This document shows positions 37,044-45,759 of a stretch of 64,000 nt of DNA, piece after piece. Within the stretch, counting starts at the first letter, position 1. Each line of letters begins with the position of its first letter. This DNA is from Betaproteobacteria bacterium (GTDB taxonomy: Bacteria > Pseudomonadota > Gammaproteobacteria > Burkholderiales > SG8-39): positions 1-64,000 of the forward strand of contig JACPYS010000015.1 in assembly GCA_016195915.1 (NCBI GenBank), written 5' to 3'. The notes beneath the pieces are model-generated. The model made no database searches. It saw only the letters and a list, made by a program, of their open reading frames with translations, and was not told the DNA's origin. The translations under genes and the position numbers were made by a program.

Positions 37044-38852
37044 ATGCTGCAGCTCGGGACGGCGCTGTTTTCGCTGTGCCTCGCAGCGGAAGCCTGCCTG
37101 CGCCTGGGTTGGTGGCGCGGCGAGCGCTTCGCGCTGTACCTGCTGCTCGCCTGCGCCGCGCTGGTGCTGGTGTTCGTGTTCTTCCCGGTGTCGACGCTGC
37201 TGGTCTCGGCGGTGCTCGATGAGCACGGCACCCTGGCCGCAGCAGAGTTCTGGCGCCGGCTCAGCGCAGAGCGAACCTGGAGCCTCGCCTGCCTTGCGGG
37301 ACGCGGTGCCTGCGGGGCGGCATGGAACACGCTTTCGCTTGCGCTCCTCACCGCGAGCGGCACCACGCTGCTCGGCCTGGTGTTCGCCCTGCTGGTCACA
37401 CGCGCGAAACTACCCGGACGCCGCGCGCTTCGGCTCCTTACCGTGCTCCCGATCATCACCCCGCCTTTCGTCATCGGGCTTGCGCTGATCCTGCTGTTCG
37501 GGCGCTCGGGCGCCGTGAACGCGATGCTCGAATCCGCTTTCGGCATCACCCCGACACGCTGGATCTACGGCCTGCCCGGCGTGGTGCTGGCGCAACTGCT
37601 CGCGTACACGCCGGTCGCCTTCCTGGTGCTGATCGGCGTGGTCGAGGGCGTGAGTCCCACGCTCGAGGAGGCGAGCCGCACGCTGCATGCGAGCGAACGG
37701 CAGACGTTCGCCCGCGTGTCTCTTCCGCTGATGACCCCGGGTATCGCCAATGCCTTTCTGGTTGGATTCATCGAATCGATCGCCGATTTCGGCAATCCGC
37801 TGCTGCTCGGCGCCAACTTCAACGTCCTCGCTACCGAGATCTATTTCGCCATCGTGGGCGCACAGTACGACCAGGGCAAGGCCGCGGCGCTGGCGATCGT
37901 GCTGCTCGCGATCGCGCTCGCGGCATTTGCGCTGCAGCGGCTCGTGGTCGGCCGCGGCTCATTTGTGACCCTCACCGGAAAGGGCGATGCCGGCGTGCCG
38001 CGGGCCATGGTCCGCGGCGCGCGCGTGACCTGCCTGGCGATTGCGCTTCCATGGACCGCGCTGACGGTGGCGGTATATGCGATGGCGCTGTTCGGCGGCT
38101 TTGTCGAGATCTGGGGACGCGACCACAGCTTCACGCTGCGACACTACGCCAAGGCATTTTCACTGGAGTGGACGGTCAACGGGCTGCTGTGGAGCGGCGC
38201 GGCCTGGAGCTCGTTCTGGAATACGCTTGCGTTCGCGGCAGTCGCGGCACCGTTGTCTGCGGCCATCGGGCTTGCCTGCGCCTGGCTGATTGAGCGCGGA
38301 CGCTTTGCCGGGCGCCGCGTGTTCGAATTCCTCACGCTGGTGTCATTCGCAGTCCCGGGCACAGTGCTAGGCATCGCCTACGTGCTCGCATTCAACACCC
38401 CGCCAATCGAGCTGACCGGGACGGCGGCGATCATCGTGCTGTCGTTCGTGTTCCGCAATCTTCCCGTGGGCGTGCGCGGCGGAGTCGCGGCGCTTGCGCA
38501 GATCGACCGGTCGCTGGAGGAAGCTTCGCTCACGCTCGGCGCGCGCGTCGCTACCGGTCTGCGGCGCGTGCTGCTGCCGTTGCTGCGCCCGGCGCTGGTC
38601 GCTGCACTGGTCTATGGCTTCGTGCGCTCGGTGACCACGGTGAGCGCCATTATCTTCCTCGTCTCAGGCGAGACCGAGGTCGCGACCACCTACATCATCG
38701 GTCGCGCGGTGAACGGCGATTACGGCGTGGCGAGCGCCTATAGCGCGGTGCTGATCCTGATGATGGTGCTGGCGGTGCTGCTGATCCAGTGGCTGGTGGG
38801 CGAACGCCGGCTGGGCCGGCGGGCAATGGTGATCACGGGAGGCGCAGGATGA
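37044..38852 (+). CDS. Fused ABC transporter permease (iron(III) type)
   Basis: A 602-residue inner-membrane permease made of two fused permease halves. Each half ends in an EAA loop: LEEASRTLHASERQTFARVSLP and LEEASLTLGARVATGLRRVLLP. About twelve hydrophobic helices are visible. The ATG is three bases after the binding-protein stop and the stop overlaps the ATPase start. The design matches AfuB/FbpB-like transporters. Confidence 0.9.
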   Translation: MLQLGTALFSLCLAAEACLRLGWWRGERFALYLLLACAALVLVFVFFPVSTLLVSAVLDEHGTLAAAEFWRRLSAERTWSLACLAGRGACGAAWNTLSLALLTASGTTLLGLVFALLVTRAKLPGRRALRLLTVLPIITPPFVIGLALILLFGRSGAVNAMLESAFGITPTRWIYGLPGVVLAQLLAYTPVAFLVLIGVVEGVSPTLEEASRTLHASERQTFARVSLPLMTPGIANAFLVGFIESIADFGNPLLLGANFNVLATEIYFAIVGAQYDQGKAAALAIVLLAIALAAFALQRLVVGRGSFVTLTGKGDAGVPRAMVRGARVTCLAIALPWTALTVAVYAMALFGGFVEIWGRDHSFTLRHYAKAFSLEWTVNGLLWSGAAWSSFWNTLAFAAVAAPLSAAIGLACAWLIERGRFAGRRVFEFLTLVSFAVPGTVLGIAYVLAFNTPPIELTGTAAIIVLSFVFRNLPVGVRGGVAALAQIDRSLEEASLTLGARVATGLRRVLLPLLRPALVAALVYGFVRSVTTVSAIIFLVSGETEVATTYIIGRAVNGDYGVASAYSAVLILMMVLAVLLIQWLVGERRLGRRAMVITGGAG

Positions 38853-39901
38853 ATGCAGCGGGAGTCGAATTTCGCGGCGTGACGCGCCGATACGGCGACG
38901 TCGTTGCGGTGGACGATGTTACGTTCCGCATCGAGGCGGGGACGCTGACCACATTGGTGGGGCCATCGGGATGCGGCAAGACCACGACACTGCGCATGCT
39001 CGCCGGGCTCGAGCCGCCCGACGCGGGTACGATCCATATCGCCGGGCGCGATGCGACCCGGCTGGGAGCGGCCGAGCGCGACGTGAGTCTGGTGTTCCAG
39101 TCCTATGCGCTGTTTCCCCACATGAGCGTGCTGGAGAACGTGGCCTACGGCCCGAGCGTGCGCGGCCAGGCACGGCGGGCCGCCGCGGAACTCGCGCGCG
39201 TTACGCTCGAGGGCGTGGGGCTTGCGGGCCTGGAGGGCCGCATGCCCTCCGAACTCTCGGGCGGACAGCAGCAGCGTGTCGCGCTGGCGCGGGCGCTGGT
39301 GCTCGAGCCCAAAGTGCTGCTGTTCGACGAGCCGCTGTCCAACCTCGATGCGCGCCTGCGGCGCCGGGTGCGCGAGGACATCCGCGATCTGCAGCAGCGC
39401 CTCGGACTCACCGTGGCCTACGTGACGCACGACCGCGAGGAGGCGCTCGCCGTCTCCGACCGGGTGATCGTGATGGACCGCGGCCGCATCATCGAGCAGG
39501 GCAGGCCACTCGAGCTGTTCCTCGCGCCGCGCACGGCCTTCGTCGCGGATTTTCTCGGTGAAGCCAATCTCGCCGAGGCGCGCATCGCTTCGGTCGCGAA
39601 TGGGCGCGCAGTGGTGCAGTGCGCTGGATTGTCGATCGAGCTCGACGCGCGCGGGCACGAGATGGGGACGGCAAGGCTTGCGCTGCGTCCGGACGCCGTG
39701 CAATTGGCCGCGGCGCGGGAGGGCGACGCTTTCGTCGGCGAGGTGCTGCACGCGGCGCATGTCGGACGGTTCGTCGAGTACGACGTCCGCACTGCGGCCG
39801 GAGACTGGTTCGTGGCGCGGCCGGGTGCGGAAGCGCAGCATGCGGTCGGGTCGCGCGTTGCGCTTTCGCTGCATCGGGATGGAGCGGTGCTGGTGGATTG
39901 A
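38849..39901 (+). CDS. ABC transporter ATP-binding protein (iron(III)/Pot type)
   Basis: A 350-residue ATPase subunit. Walker A GPSGCGKTTTLRML, Q-loop VFQSYALFPHMS, signature ELSGGQQQRVALARALV, Walker B VLLFDEPLSNLDARLR and the H-loop VTHDREEALA are complete. A C-terminal TOBE-like domain follows. The ATG overlaps the permease stop (ATGA). It converges with uvrB, with only two bases between the stops. Confidence 0.94.
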   Translation: MNAAGVEFRGVTRRYGDVVAVDDVTFRIEAGTLTTLVGPSGCGKTTTLRMLAGLEPPDAGTIHIAGRDATRLGAAERDVSLVFQSYALFPHMSVLENVAYGPSVRGQARRAAAELARVTLEGVGLAGLEGRMPSELSGGQQQRVALARALVLEPKVLLFDEPLSNLDARLRRRVREDIRDLQQRLGLTVAYVTHDREEALAVSDRVIVMDRGRIIEQGRPLELFLAPRTAFVADFLGEANLAEARIASVANGRAVVQCAGLSIELDARGHEMGTARLALRPDAVQLAAAREGDAFVGEVLHAAHVGRFVEYDVRTAAGDWFVARPGAEAQHAVGSRVALSLHRDGAVLVD

Positions 39902-39903
39902 AT

Positions 39904-41943
39904 CTACTCGATGATTTCCAGCGGCGCCTCCACGCCGAATGCGTGGCGCTTCAGTTCGGCGAGCCGGTCGCGCGCCTGCGCGGCCTGCTCGAACTCCAGG
40001 TTCCTCGCGTGCTCGGTCATCTGTTTTTCGAGCCGCCTGATCTCGCGCGCCAATTCCTTTTCGCCCATCGCCTCGTAGCGTGCCTCATCCTGCGCCGCCT
40101 GCATCAGCTGCGCCGCCTGCTGGGGATCGTAGATCCCGTCGATCAGGTCCTTGATGCCTTTGGTGATGCCCTTGGGCTCGATGCCGTGCAGCAGGTTGAA
40201 CGCGACCTGCTTGGTGCGCCGGCGCCCGGTTTCGCCGATTGCCGCCTGCATCGAATCCGTCATCACGTCGCCGTACAGGATCGCGCGCCCCGTGAGATGG
40301 CGCGCCGCCCGGCCGATGGTCTGGATGAGCGCACGCTCTGAGCGAAGAAAGCCCTGCTTGTCCGCATCGAGGATCGCAACCAGGGACACCTCGGGCAGAT
40401 CGAGCCCCTCGCGCAGCAGGTTGATGCCCACCAGCACGTCGAACACGCCCAGCCGCAGGTCGCGGATGATCTCGACGCGCTCGACGGTCTCGACCTCACT
40501 GTGCAGATAGCGCACCTTCACGCCGTGTCCCGCGAGGTAATCGGTCAATTCCTCGGACATGCGCTTGGTGAGCGTGGTGACCAGCACGCGCTCGTTCCTT
40601 TGCACCCGCTTGCGGATCTCCGAGAGCAGGTCGTCGACCTGCGATGTCGCCGGGCGAACTTCCACTTCGGGATCCACCAGCCCGGTGGGCCGCGCGACCT
40701 GCTCCACCACTTGCGAAGAACGCTCGCGCTCGTAGTTTGCGGGCGTGGCCGATACGAACACGGCCTGGCGCACGAGCGCTTCGAACTCATCGAACCGCAG
40801 CGGCCGGTTGTCGAGCGCCGAGGGCAGGCGGAAACCGTAGTCGACGAGGTTTTCCTTGCGCGAGCGGTCGCCGCGGTACATGCCGCCCAGCTGGCCGATG
40901 GTGACGTGGCTCTCGTCGATGAACATCAGTGCGTCGTGCGGCAGATAGTCGATCAGCGTGGGCGGAGGTTCCCCGGGCTTGCGTCCCGAGAGGTGGCGCG
41001 AGTAGTTCTCGATGCCTTTGCAGAAACCCAGTTCATTCAGCATCTCGAGATCGAAACGCGTGCGCTGCTCGATGCGCTGCGCCTCGACCAGCTTTCCCGC
41101 CCTCTGGAAGAATTCGATGCGCTCCGCCAGTTCAAGCTTGATCGCCTCGACCGCGCGCAGCGTCGTGGCGCGCGGCGTGACGTAGTGGCTCGAGGGATAC
41201 ACGGTGAAGCGCGACAGCCCGTGCAGCGTGCGGCCGGTGAGGGGATCGAACAGCGTCAGCGCCTCGATCTCGTCATCGAACAGCGAAATGCGCACCGCGT
41301 GCTCGGCGTGCTCGGCCGGAAACACGTCGATCACGTCGCCGCGCACGCGGAACGTGCCGCGCCGGAAATCGAGCTCGTTCCTTTCGTACTGCATCTGCAC
41401 CAGCCGCTGCAGCACGTCGCGCTGGCCGATCTTCTCGCCCGTGCGCAGGTGCAGGATCATGCCGTGGTACTCCGACGGATCGCCGATGCCGTAGATCGCG
41501 GACACCGTGGCGACGATCACGCAGTCGCGCCGCTCCATCAGCGACTTGGTCGCCGACAGCCGCATCTGCTCGATGTGCTCGTTGATCGAGCTGTCCTTTT
41601 CGATGTACAGGTCGCGCGACGGGACGTAGGCCTCGGGCTGGTAGTAGTCGTAGTAGGAAACGAAGTACTCGACCGCGTTTTCCGGAAAGAATTCGCGCAT
41701 CTCCGAATACAGCTGCGCGGCCAGCGTCTTGTTGGGCGCAAGCACCATCGCCGTGCGCCCCAAGCGGGCGATCACGTTGGCCATGGTGTAGGTCTTTCCA
41801 GACCCGGTGACGCCGAGCAGTGTCTGGAACGCCAGGCCGTCGGCGATCCCCTCGATGAGCTGGTCGATCGCCTCGGGCTGGTCGCCCGCCGGTGCAAACG
41901 GCTGGTGCAACTTGTACGGGCTGTTGGGAAATGGCGCCGTCAC
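39904..41943 (-). CDS. uvrB: Excinuclease ABC subunit B
   Basis: Damage-verifying helicase-like subunit of nucleotide excision repair. Walker [16 protein letters not shown], beta-hairpin [24 protein letters not shown] and helicase motif [11 protein letters not shown] are present; the C-terminal UVR domain ([24 protein letters not shown]) contacts UvrC. GTG at 41943 gives 679 residues, near the E. coli length; a TTG at 41964 is an alternative. It is divergent from the aminotransferase, leaving 18-39 bases between starts. Confidence 0.96.
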   Translation of the reverse strand: MTAPFPNSPYKLHQPFAPAGDQPEAIDQLIEGIADGLAFQTLLGVTGSGKTYTMANVIARLGRTAMVLAPNKTLAAQLYSEMREFFPENAVEYFVSYYDYYQPEAYVPSRDLYIEKDSSINEHIEQMRLSATKSLMERRDCVIVATVSAIYGIGDPSEYHGMILHLRTGEKIGQRDVLQRLVQMQYERNELDFRRGTFRVRGDVIDVFPAEHAEHAVRISLFDDEIEALTLFDPLTGRTLHGLSRFTVYPSSHYVTPRATTLRAVEAIKLELAERIEFFQRAGKLVEAQRIEQRTRFDLEMLNELGFCKGIENYSRHLSGRKPGEPPPTLIDYLPHDALMFIDESHVTIGQLGGMYRGDRSRKENLVDYGFRLPSALDNRPLRFDEFEALVRQAVFVSATPANYERERSSQVVEQVARPTGLVDPEVEVRPATSQVDDLLSEIRKRVQRNERVLVTTLTKRMSEELTDYLAGHGVKVRYLHSEVETVERVEIIRDLRLGVFDVLVGINLLREGLDLPEVSLVAILDADKQGFLRSERALIQTIGRAARHLTGRAILYGDVMTDSMQAAIGETGRRRTKQVAFNLLHGIEPKGITKGIKDLIDGIYDPQQAAQLMQAAQDEARYEAMGEKELAREIRRLEKQMTEHARNLEFEQAAQARDRLAELKRHAFGVEAPLEIIE

Positions 41944-41982
41944 GGTTAGAATCTCGATAGCCAAACTGGAAATCCTAGCACG

Positions 41983-43203
41983 ATGAACGCTCCTCACGCA
42001 CCCTCCCTGCTCGCCGGAGTCGAGATGGCCCCGCGCGACCCCATACTCGGGATGACCGAGCTTTATGGCGCGGACAAGAACCCGAACAAGGTCAACCTCG
42101 GCGTCGGGGTGTACTACGACGACGCGGGCCGCGTGCCGCTGCTCGAGTGCGTGAAACGCGCCGAGCAGCAGATGCTCACCCAGGCCGCGCCGCACGCCTA
42201 CCTTCCGATCGACGGGATCCCGGCCTATGACAAGGCGGTGCGCGACCTGGTGTTCGGCGCGGACAGCGCGCCGGTGCGCGAAGGGCGCGTGGTCACGGTG
42301 CAGGCGCTCGGCGGCACCGGCGGGCTAAAGGTGGGCGCGGACTTCCTCAGGCGCATCGCGCCCGATGCGCAGGTCTGGATCAGCGACCCGAGCTGGGAGA
42401 ACCACCGGGCGCTGTTCGAAGGCTCCGGATTCGCGGTGAACGCCTACCCTTACTACGACGCGGCGACACACGGCCTCGATTTCGAGGCGATGCTCTCGTC
42501 GCTGCGCGCTGTACCCGCGGGCTCGATCATCGTTCTGCATGCCTGCTGCCACAATCCGACCGGCGTGGACCTCAACGCGGGACAGTGGGAAGCCGTGCTC
42601 AAGCTGGTGCGCGAGCGCGCACTCGTGCCGTTCCTCGACATCGCCTATCAGGGCTTTGCGGAGGGGCTCAGCGAGGACGGCGCGGTGGTGCGCCGCTTCG
42701 CCGAAACCAGCGGCCCGGTGTTCGTGTCGAACTCGTTTTCCAAGTCGATTTCGCTCTATGGCGAGCGCGTCGGAGCGCTGTCGGTCGTTGCGGAGAGCGC
42801 AGACGAAGCCGCTCGCGTTCTGTCGCAACTCAAGCGGGTGGTTCGCGCGAACTACTCGAATCCGCCCAGCCACGGCGGCGCGATCGTCACCGCGATTCTC
42901 ACCGATCGGGAATTGCGCGCCATGTGGGAGAAGGAACTCGGCGCGATGCGCGAGCGCATCCGCACCCTGCGCAAGCGCTTTGTAGAAGGGCTGCACGCGA
43001 AAGTCCCCGGCTCGGACTTCAGCTTTGTGGTGCGCCAGCGCGGAATGTTTTCGTACTCGGGGTTGACGAAGGACGTCGTGGTGCGGCTGCGCGAAGAGTA
43101 CGCGGTGTATGCGCTCGAGTCCGGCCGCGTCTGCGTCGCGGCGCTCAATGCGAAGAATCTCGACTACGTCATCGATTCGATTGCGAGCGTTTTGCGGCGC
43201 TAG
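41983..43203 (+). CDS. Aspartate/aromatic amino acid aminotransferase
   Basis: A 406-residue PLP-dependent class I aminotransferase of the AspC/TyrB subgroup. Lys254 in [16 protein letters not shown] binds [23 protein letters not shown] and [13 protein letters not shown] are conserved. It converts amino acids such as aspartate, tyrosine or phenylalanine using 2-oxoglutarate. AspC and TyrB cannot be told apart by eye. tRNA-Asn follows 99 bases later. Confidence 0.94.
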   Translation: MNAPHAPSLLAGVEMAPRDPILGMTELYGADKNPNKVNLGVGVYYDDAGRVPLLECVKRAEQQMLTQAAPHAYLPIDGIPAYDKAVRDLVFGADSAPVREGRVVTVQALGGTGGLKVGADFLRRIAPDAQVWISDPSWENHRALFEGSGFAVNAYPYYDAATHGLDFEAMLSSLRAVPAGSIIVLHACCHNPTGVDLNAGQWEAVLKLVRERALVPFLDIAYQGFAEGLSEDGAVVRRFAETSGPVFVSNSFSKSISLYGERVGALSVVAESADEAARVLSQLKRVVRANYSNPPSHGGAIVTAILTDRELRAMWEKELGAMRERIRTLRKRFVEGLHAKVPGSDFSFVVRQRGMFSYSGLTKDVVVRLREEYAVYALESGRVCVAALNAKNLDYVIDSIASVLRR

Positions 43204-43302
43204 CGCGACGCAAAGGGAGAGAAGTGCCTGGAAGACCCTGTTTTTCGGGCGGTTGCGATTGCCCCGGCGCGCCAAAATGCCTAAAATGGCCGGCCTTCCA
43301 AT

Positions 43303-43378
43303 TCCCCGATAGCTCAGTCGGTAGAGCGACGGACTGTTAATCCGCAGGTCGTAGGTTCGAGCCCTACTCGGGGAGCCA
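43303..43378 (+). tRNA. tRNA-Asn (GTT)
   Basis: A 76-base cloverleaf with encoded CCA. Acceptor TCCCCGA pairs with TCGGGGA, the anticodon loop is CTGTTAA (GTT), and the T-loop GGTTCGAGCC is normal. Its last ten bases and the following 99 bases recur at 51130-51238, so this gene marks one edge of an accessory segment. Confidence 0.98.
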
Positions 43379-43477
43379 ATGCTTTACCCGTTTCTTCCAG
43401 CCGCGTTTGCCAGCCGTCCGGCTGCCCGCCAAAAAAGCGAAGCCCCGCAATGACTTCGCGGGGCTTCACAGGTTTGC
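43369..43477. repeat. Left copy of 109-bp direct repeat at tRNA-Asn 3' end
   Basis: The repeat begins with the last ten bases of tRNA-Asn and runs to just before the hicA-like stop. Hand alignment with 51130-51238 gives 90 of 109 identities with no gaps; the first 30 bases have one mismatch and the last 39, including the hairpin, have four. The arrangement resembles an attachment-site duplication at a tRNA 3' end. Confidence 0.85.
43431..43467 (-). terminator. Terminator after the hicBA-like operon
   Basis: A perfect 10-bp stem GAAGCCCCGC/GCGGGGCTTC with a 9-base loop. On the minus strand it is followed after two bases by six T residues. It lies 14 bases after the hicA-like stop and should end that transcript. 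The matching hairpin in the right repeat copy has lost most of its T-tract. Confidence 0.8.
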
Positions 43478-43481
43478 GGGT

Positions 43482-43712
43482 TCAGTGTTGGTTGAAATGA
43501 TAATTCGTTATGAATCGTTCGATCTCGTCCGGCGGCATGCCCGCCTGGCCGAGAAGGATCCGACAATAATCTTCGTCGTGTAGCGTCACTCTGCGAACGT
43601 TGACGCGCGCGGTGGTGCCAGCCTTCTTGTAGATCACCACCCTATCTGCTTGCCTCTTAAAACGAAAGTCCAGATCCCGTAACGCATTAATGAGCGCGGC
43701 GTTCGGAATCAC
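43482..43712 (-). CDS. HicA-like small protein lacking the catalytic histidine
   Basis: A 76-residue protein with the HicA mRNA interferase layout: ALINALRDLDFRFKRQ, a short strand VVIYKK, RRVTLHDEDYCRILLGQAGM and a final helix PPDEIERFI. Canonical HicA has GSH-x-x-Y after the RQ; here it reads ADRVVIY, so the catalytic His is missing. The chosen start is GTG 43712 with GGAG seven bases ahead, overlapping the antitoxin-like gene by 26 bases. Codons such as TTA, ATT, AGA and AGG are unlike the neighbours, suggesting acquisition. It may be an inactive toxin or a regulator. Confidence 0.68.
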   Translation of the reverse strand: MIPNAALINALRDLDFRFKRQADRVVIYKKAGTTARVNVRRVTLHDEDYCRILLGQAGMPPDEIERFITNYHFNQH

Positions 43713-44022
43713 GCTTGTTCTCCACAACCAATTGCCAAGGGACGTCAAACCGAACGTCACTGGCACTCACTTGCGGAGGCACGTTATTCGCCGTCCAACC
43801 GTGTTCCCGGAGGAACTGCTCGAGCTCATTGTCGAGCAGCAAATCCGTCAAAAGAAGTTGAATCGTCTCTTCGATGACGCTGTTCAGCTCATCCAACGAA
43901 TCAGCCTCAGTCACCTGATTCATCGGCTCACAAACACCTATCCAGCGTCCGGACGTGGTACTACGACGCACATGCCATTGCAGTTGTGCGTGCCCTTCCA
44001 TCCGAATCGTCACAAGCGCCAT
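43687..44022 (-). CDS. HicB-like antitoxin
   Basis: A 111-residue protein with the HicB partial RNase H-like fold: WIGVCEPMNQVTEADSLDELNSVIEETIQLLL, where the usual HicB segment carries periodic acidic/aliphatic residues. No clear DNA-binding helix-turn-helix is present; the tail (SDVRFDVPWQLVVENK) could be a strand. The start at 44022 has GGAGGGG ahead. It precedes and overlaps the HicA-like gene, an antitoxin-first order. If the partner is inactive, the pair may have another role. Confidence 0.68.
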   Translation of the reverse strand: MALVTIRMEGHAQLQWHVRRSTTSGRWIGVCEPMNQVTEADSLDELNSVIEETIQLLLTDLLLDNELEQFLREHGWTANNVPPQVSASDVRFDVPWQLVVENKRDSERRAH

Positions 44023-44503
44023 ATACCCCTCCTGGGTCACAGCGTCCCGACTCAAAGAAGCCGAACGTGCGCGTATCCGGCAATGGTTAGAAGCGAGTAT
44101 ACGTGCAGAGTTCGGCGAGGGCACAGGCTAAATCTCCTTTCTCTCAGTGCGTTGCGCGGACTATTCAACAGCGCCTACAAACTAAGCGCCTGATTTTTCA
44201 GGCGCCTGCCTCACGGCTTCAGCGCTCCCAAGGTCAGCTGCACCTCCTGCCCTGCGAGCAACGCCACGGCGTCGAAGCCGCGATTCTCCGGTGGATTCTC
44301 GGCGAATCATGTAGACGGTGCTGTAGACGCATTACATCGGCCCTTGGGCCTCGGAACCACTTTCGCGCGACAGGCAGCCTTCCTCTTGGCGCGCTCGCCC
44401 CGACCGGCGAAAAGGATTTCCCGCAAGGTGGAAATGCGCTCGAGCGATGGCACCTCTATCGTATCGCCAGACCCGTTGGCCGAGGATGGCGCTCAATGCC
44501 GCC
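44023..44503. other. Region without an intact gene, holding a gene remnant
   Basis: No complete coding frame with a start is visible in these 481 bases. On the minus strand, 44213-44308 reads FAENPPENRGFDAVALLAGQ and on to a TGA after LGALKP, which looks like the C-terminal end of a lost gene cut off by an in-frame TGA upstream. Just beyond its stop, 44188-44207 forms an 8-bp hairpin (GCGCCTGA/TCAGGCGC) with a TTTT loop but no T-tract. Confidence 0.4.
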
Positions 44504-45160
44504 TCATGCATCGCCCCACAACGGCTTGCTCAACGCTGCCGTGAACGCGGAAAACATCAAGTTGAAGCTCACGCTGACCCGGCTGTCGCTGCCTGCGTTG
44601 GCATCGACAGAGTGTTGCAAGTACGAAGGAAAGACGAGCAGCGTGCCGTTTCTCACCCGAACTACGACCTGATCGGTATTGGCAGAGGTGAGCTCCGTGA
44701 CCGGTGGCCTGATGACGCCGGCTTGACTGCGCGGGTCGTGGAAGTTGATGGTATCGGCGCCGGGCCAGGTGCGCACGTAGTACACGGCGCTCAGGTAATT
44801 GTTGGGGTGGCTGTGCGAGCGGTGCGCGGCGCCCGGCGCATACAGGTTGGCCCAGCAACCGGTGATTTCGATCGCTTCTGCGCCGATCTTCAGGAACTGC
44901 AGCACGCTCGCCGCCGCGCGGCTGACGCAGTCGCAAAGCTCGCGCAACTCCTCGCGCCGGTGCAGGGCCTGCCCCGACTGCCAAGCTTCGCCGGCCTTCA
45001 CCTCGGGCAGCCCTTGCCGCAGCGAATGCAGCAAGCCGAGTGTGCTCGCGTCGATCGATTCGTGCACCTCGGCCCGAAGCTGAATTTTCCATACCAGGGT
45101 CGGAAACAGCGAAACGACGTCCGAGCTTTCGATCCACGAGCGCGTTCGCGATATCATCAT
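44504..45160 (-). CDS. Putative 2OG-Fe(II) oxygenase, TIGR02466 type
   Basis: A 218-residue protein of a family predicted to be 2-oxoglutarate/iron(II) dioxygenases. LFPTLVWKIQL opens the fold, followed by GCWANLYAPGAAHRSHSHPNNYLSAVYYV (metal-ligand histidines), INFHDPR and LLVFPSYLQHSV with a distal histidine and VSVSFN. Two ATGs in a row follow GGAGG; the second (45157) has the better spacing. The substrate is unknown. It is divergent from the broken nitroreductase gene. Confidence 0.8.
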   Translation of the reverse strand: MMISRTRSWIESSDVVSLFPTLVWKIQLRAEVHESIDASTLGLLHSLRQGLPEVKAGEAWQSGQALHRREELRELCDCVSRAAASVLQFLKIGAEAIEITGCWANLYAPGAAHRSHSHPNNYLSAVYYVRTWPGADTINFHDPRSQAGVIRPPVTELTSANTDQVVVRVRNGTLLVFPSYLQHSVDANAGSDSRVSVSFNLMFSAFTAALSKPLWGDA

Positions 45161-45262
45161 GGAGCCTCCGGGGGTTCTGCTGCCCGACAGATAGAATACG
45201 CGGGTGAAGCAGGAAGCCCCTCGCGCCGATGCGATCCTCATCCGCGGCGCGCGCCAGTGACC

Positions 45263-45646
45263 GTGCACCCGATGGTCCGGGCCAACCAGCCGAATCCGTT
45301 CCGCCGCTATGAAGGCGCGTCTTTGCTCCATTTGTCGCGACTGCGCCCGGAGGAAGCGCCGCTCTCGCCCTCGTATGAGCACATTTGTCTTCCAGACGCG
45401 GTACCGGGCGCGCCGGTCACCGTGCGTACGCTGTCGCGGCTGTTCGAGTACGCGCTCGCACTGTCGGCCTGGAAGCAAGCTGGCGGCGCGCTGGGCGCTG
45501 CGAGTCAATCCTTCGAGCGGCAACCTCCACCCCACCGAGGGCTACCTGCTGGTCGGCGCGCAGCGGTCGCGCCTGCGCAGTCAGGCCTGGCGCAGAGTCG
45601 CTCCATGGCGCTTCTGTCGCGTCGTGAGGTGCTCTTGGCAAGATGA
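45263..45646 (+). pseudogene. Broken SagB/ThcOx-type nitroreductase family gene
   Basis: The frame starting near 45263 reads NQPNPFRRYEGASLLHLSRL and later LSRLFEYALALSAWKQAGG, the middle of SagB-like NAD(P)H oxidases. At about 45481-45493 the frame is lost: the expected continuation RWALRVNPSSGNLHPTEGYL lies in another frame, as if two bases were lost from a GC run. After about 45560 the match fades, with GLAQSRSMALLSRREVLLAR in the first frame perhaps a worn later segment. The N-terminal part is also missing. This is a non-functional remnant. Confidence 0.8.
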
Positions 45647-45759
45647 ACCGCGGGCAGCACTTCCGCGAGGTGCAGCTGTATTTCGAAGAGGGCGACAGTA
45701 GGTGGAAATGTATCGGTACCGGCATAGAATCGGCGGGGGCGTGGCTACTGGAGCGGACC

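Noticed and set aside
44188-44207. 8-bp hairpin with TTTT loop as a terminator
   Set aside because: No T-tract follows on either strand.
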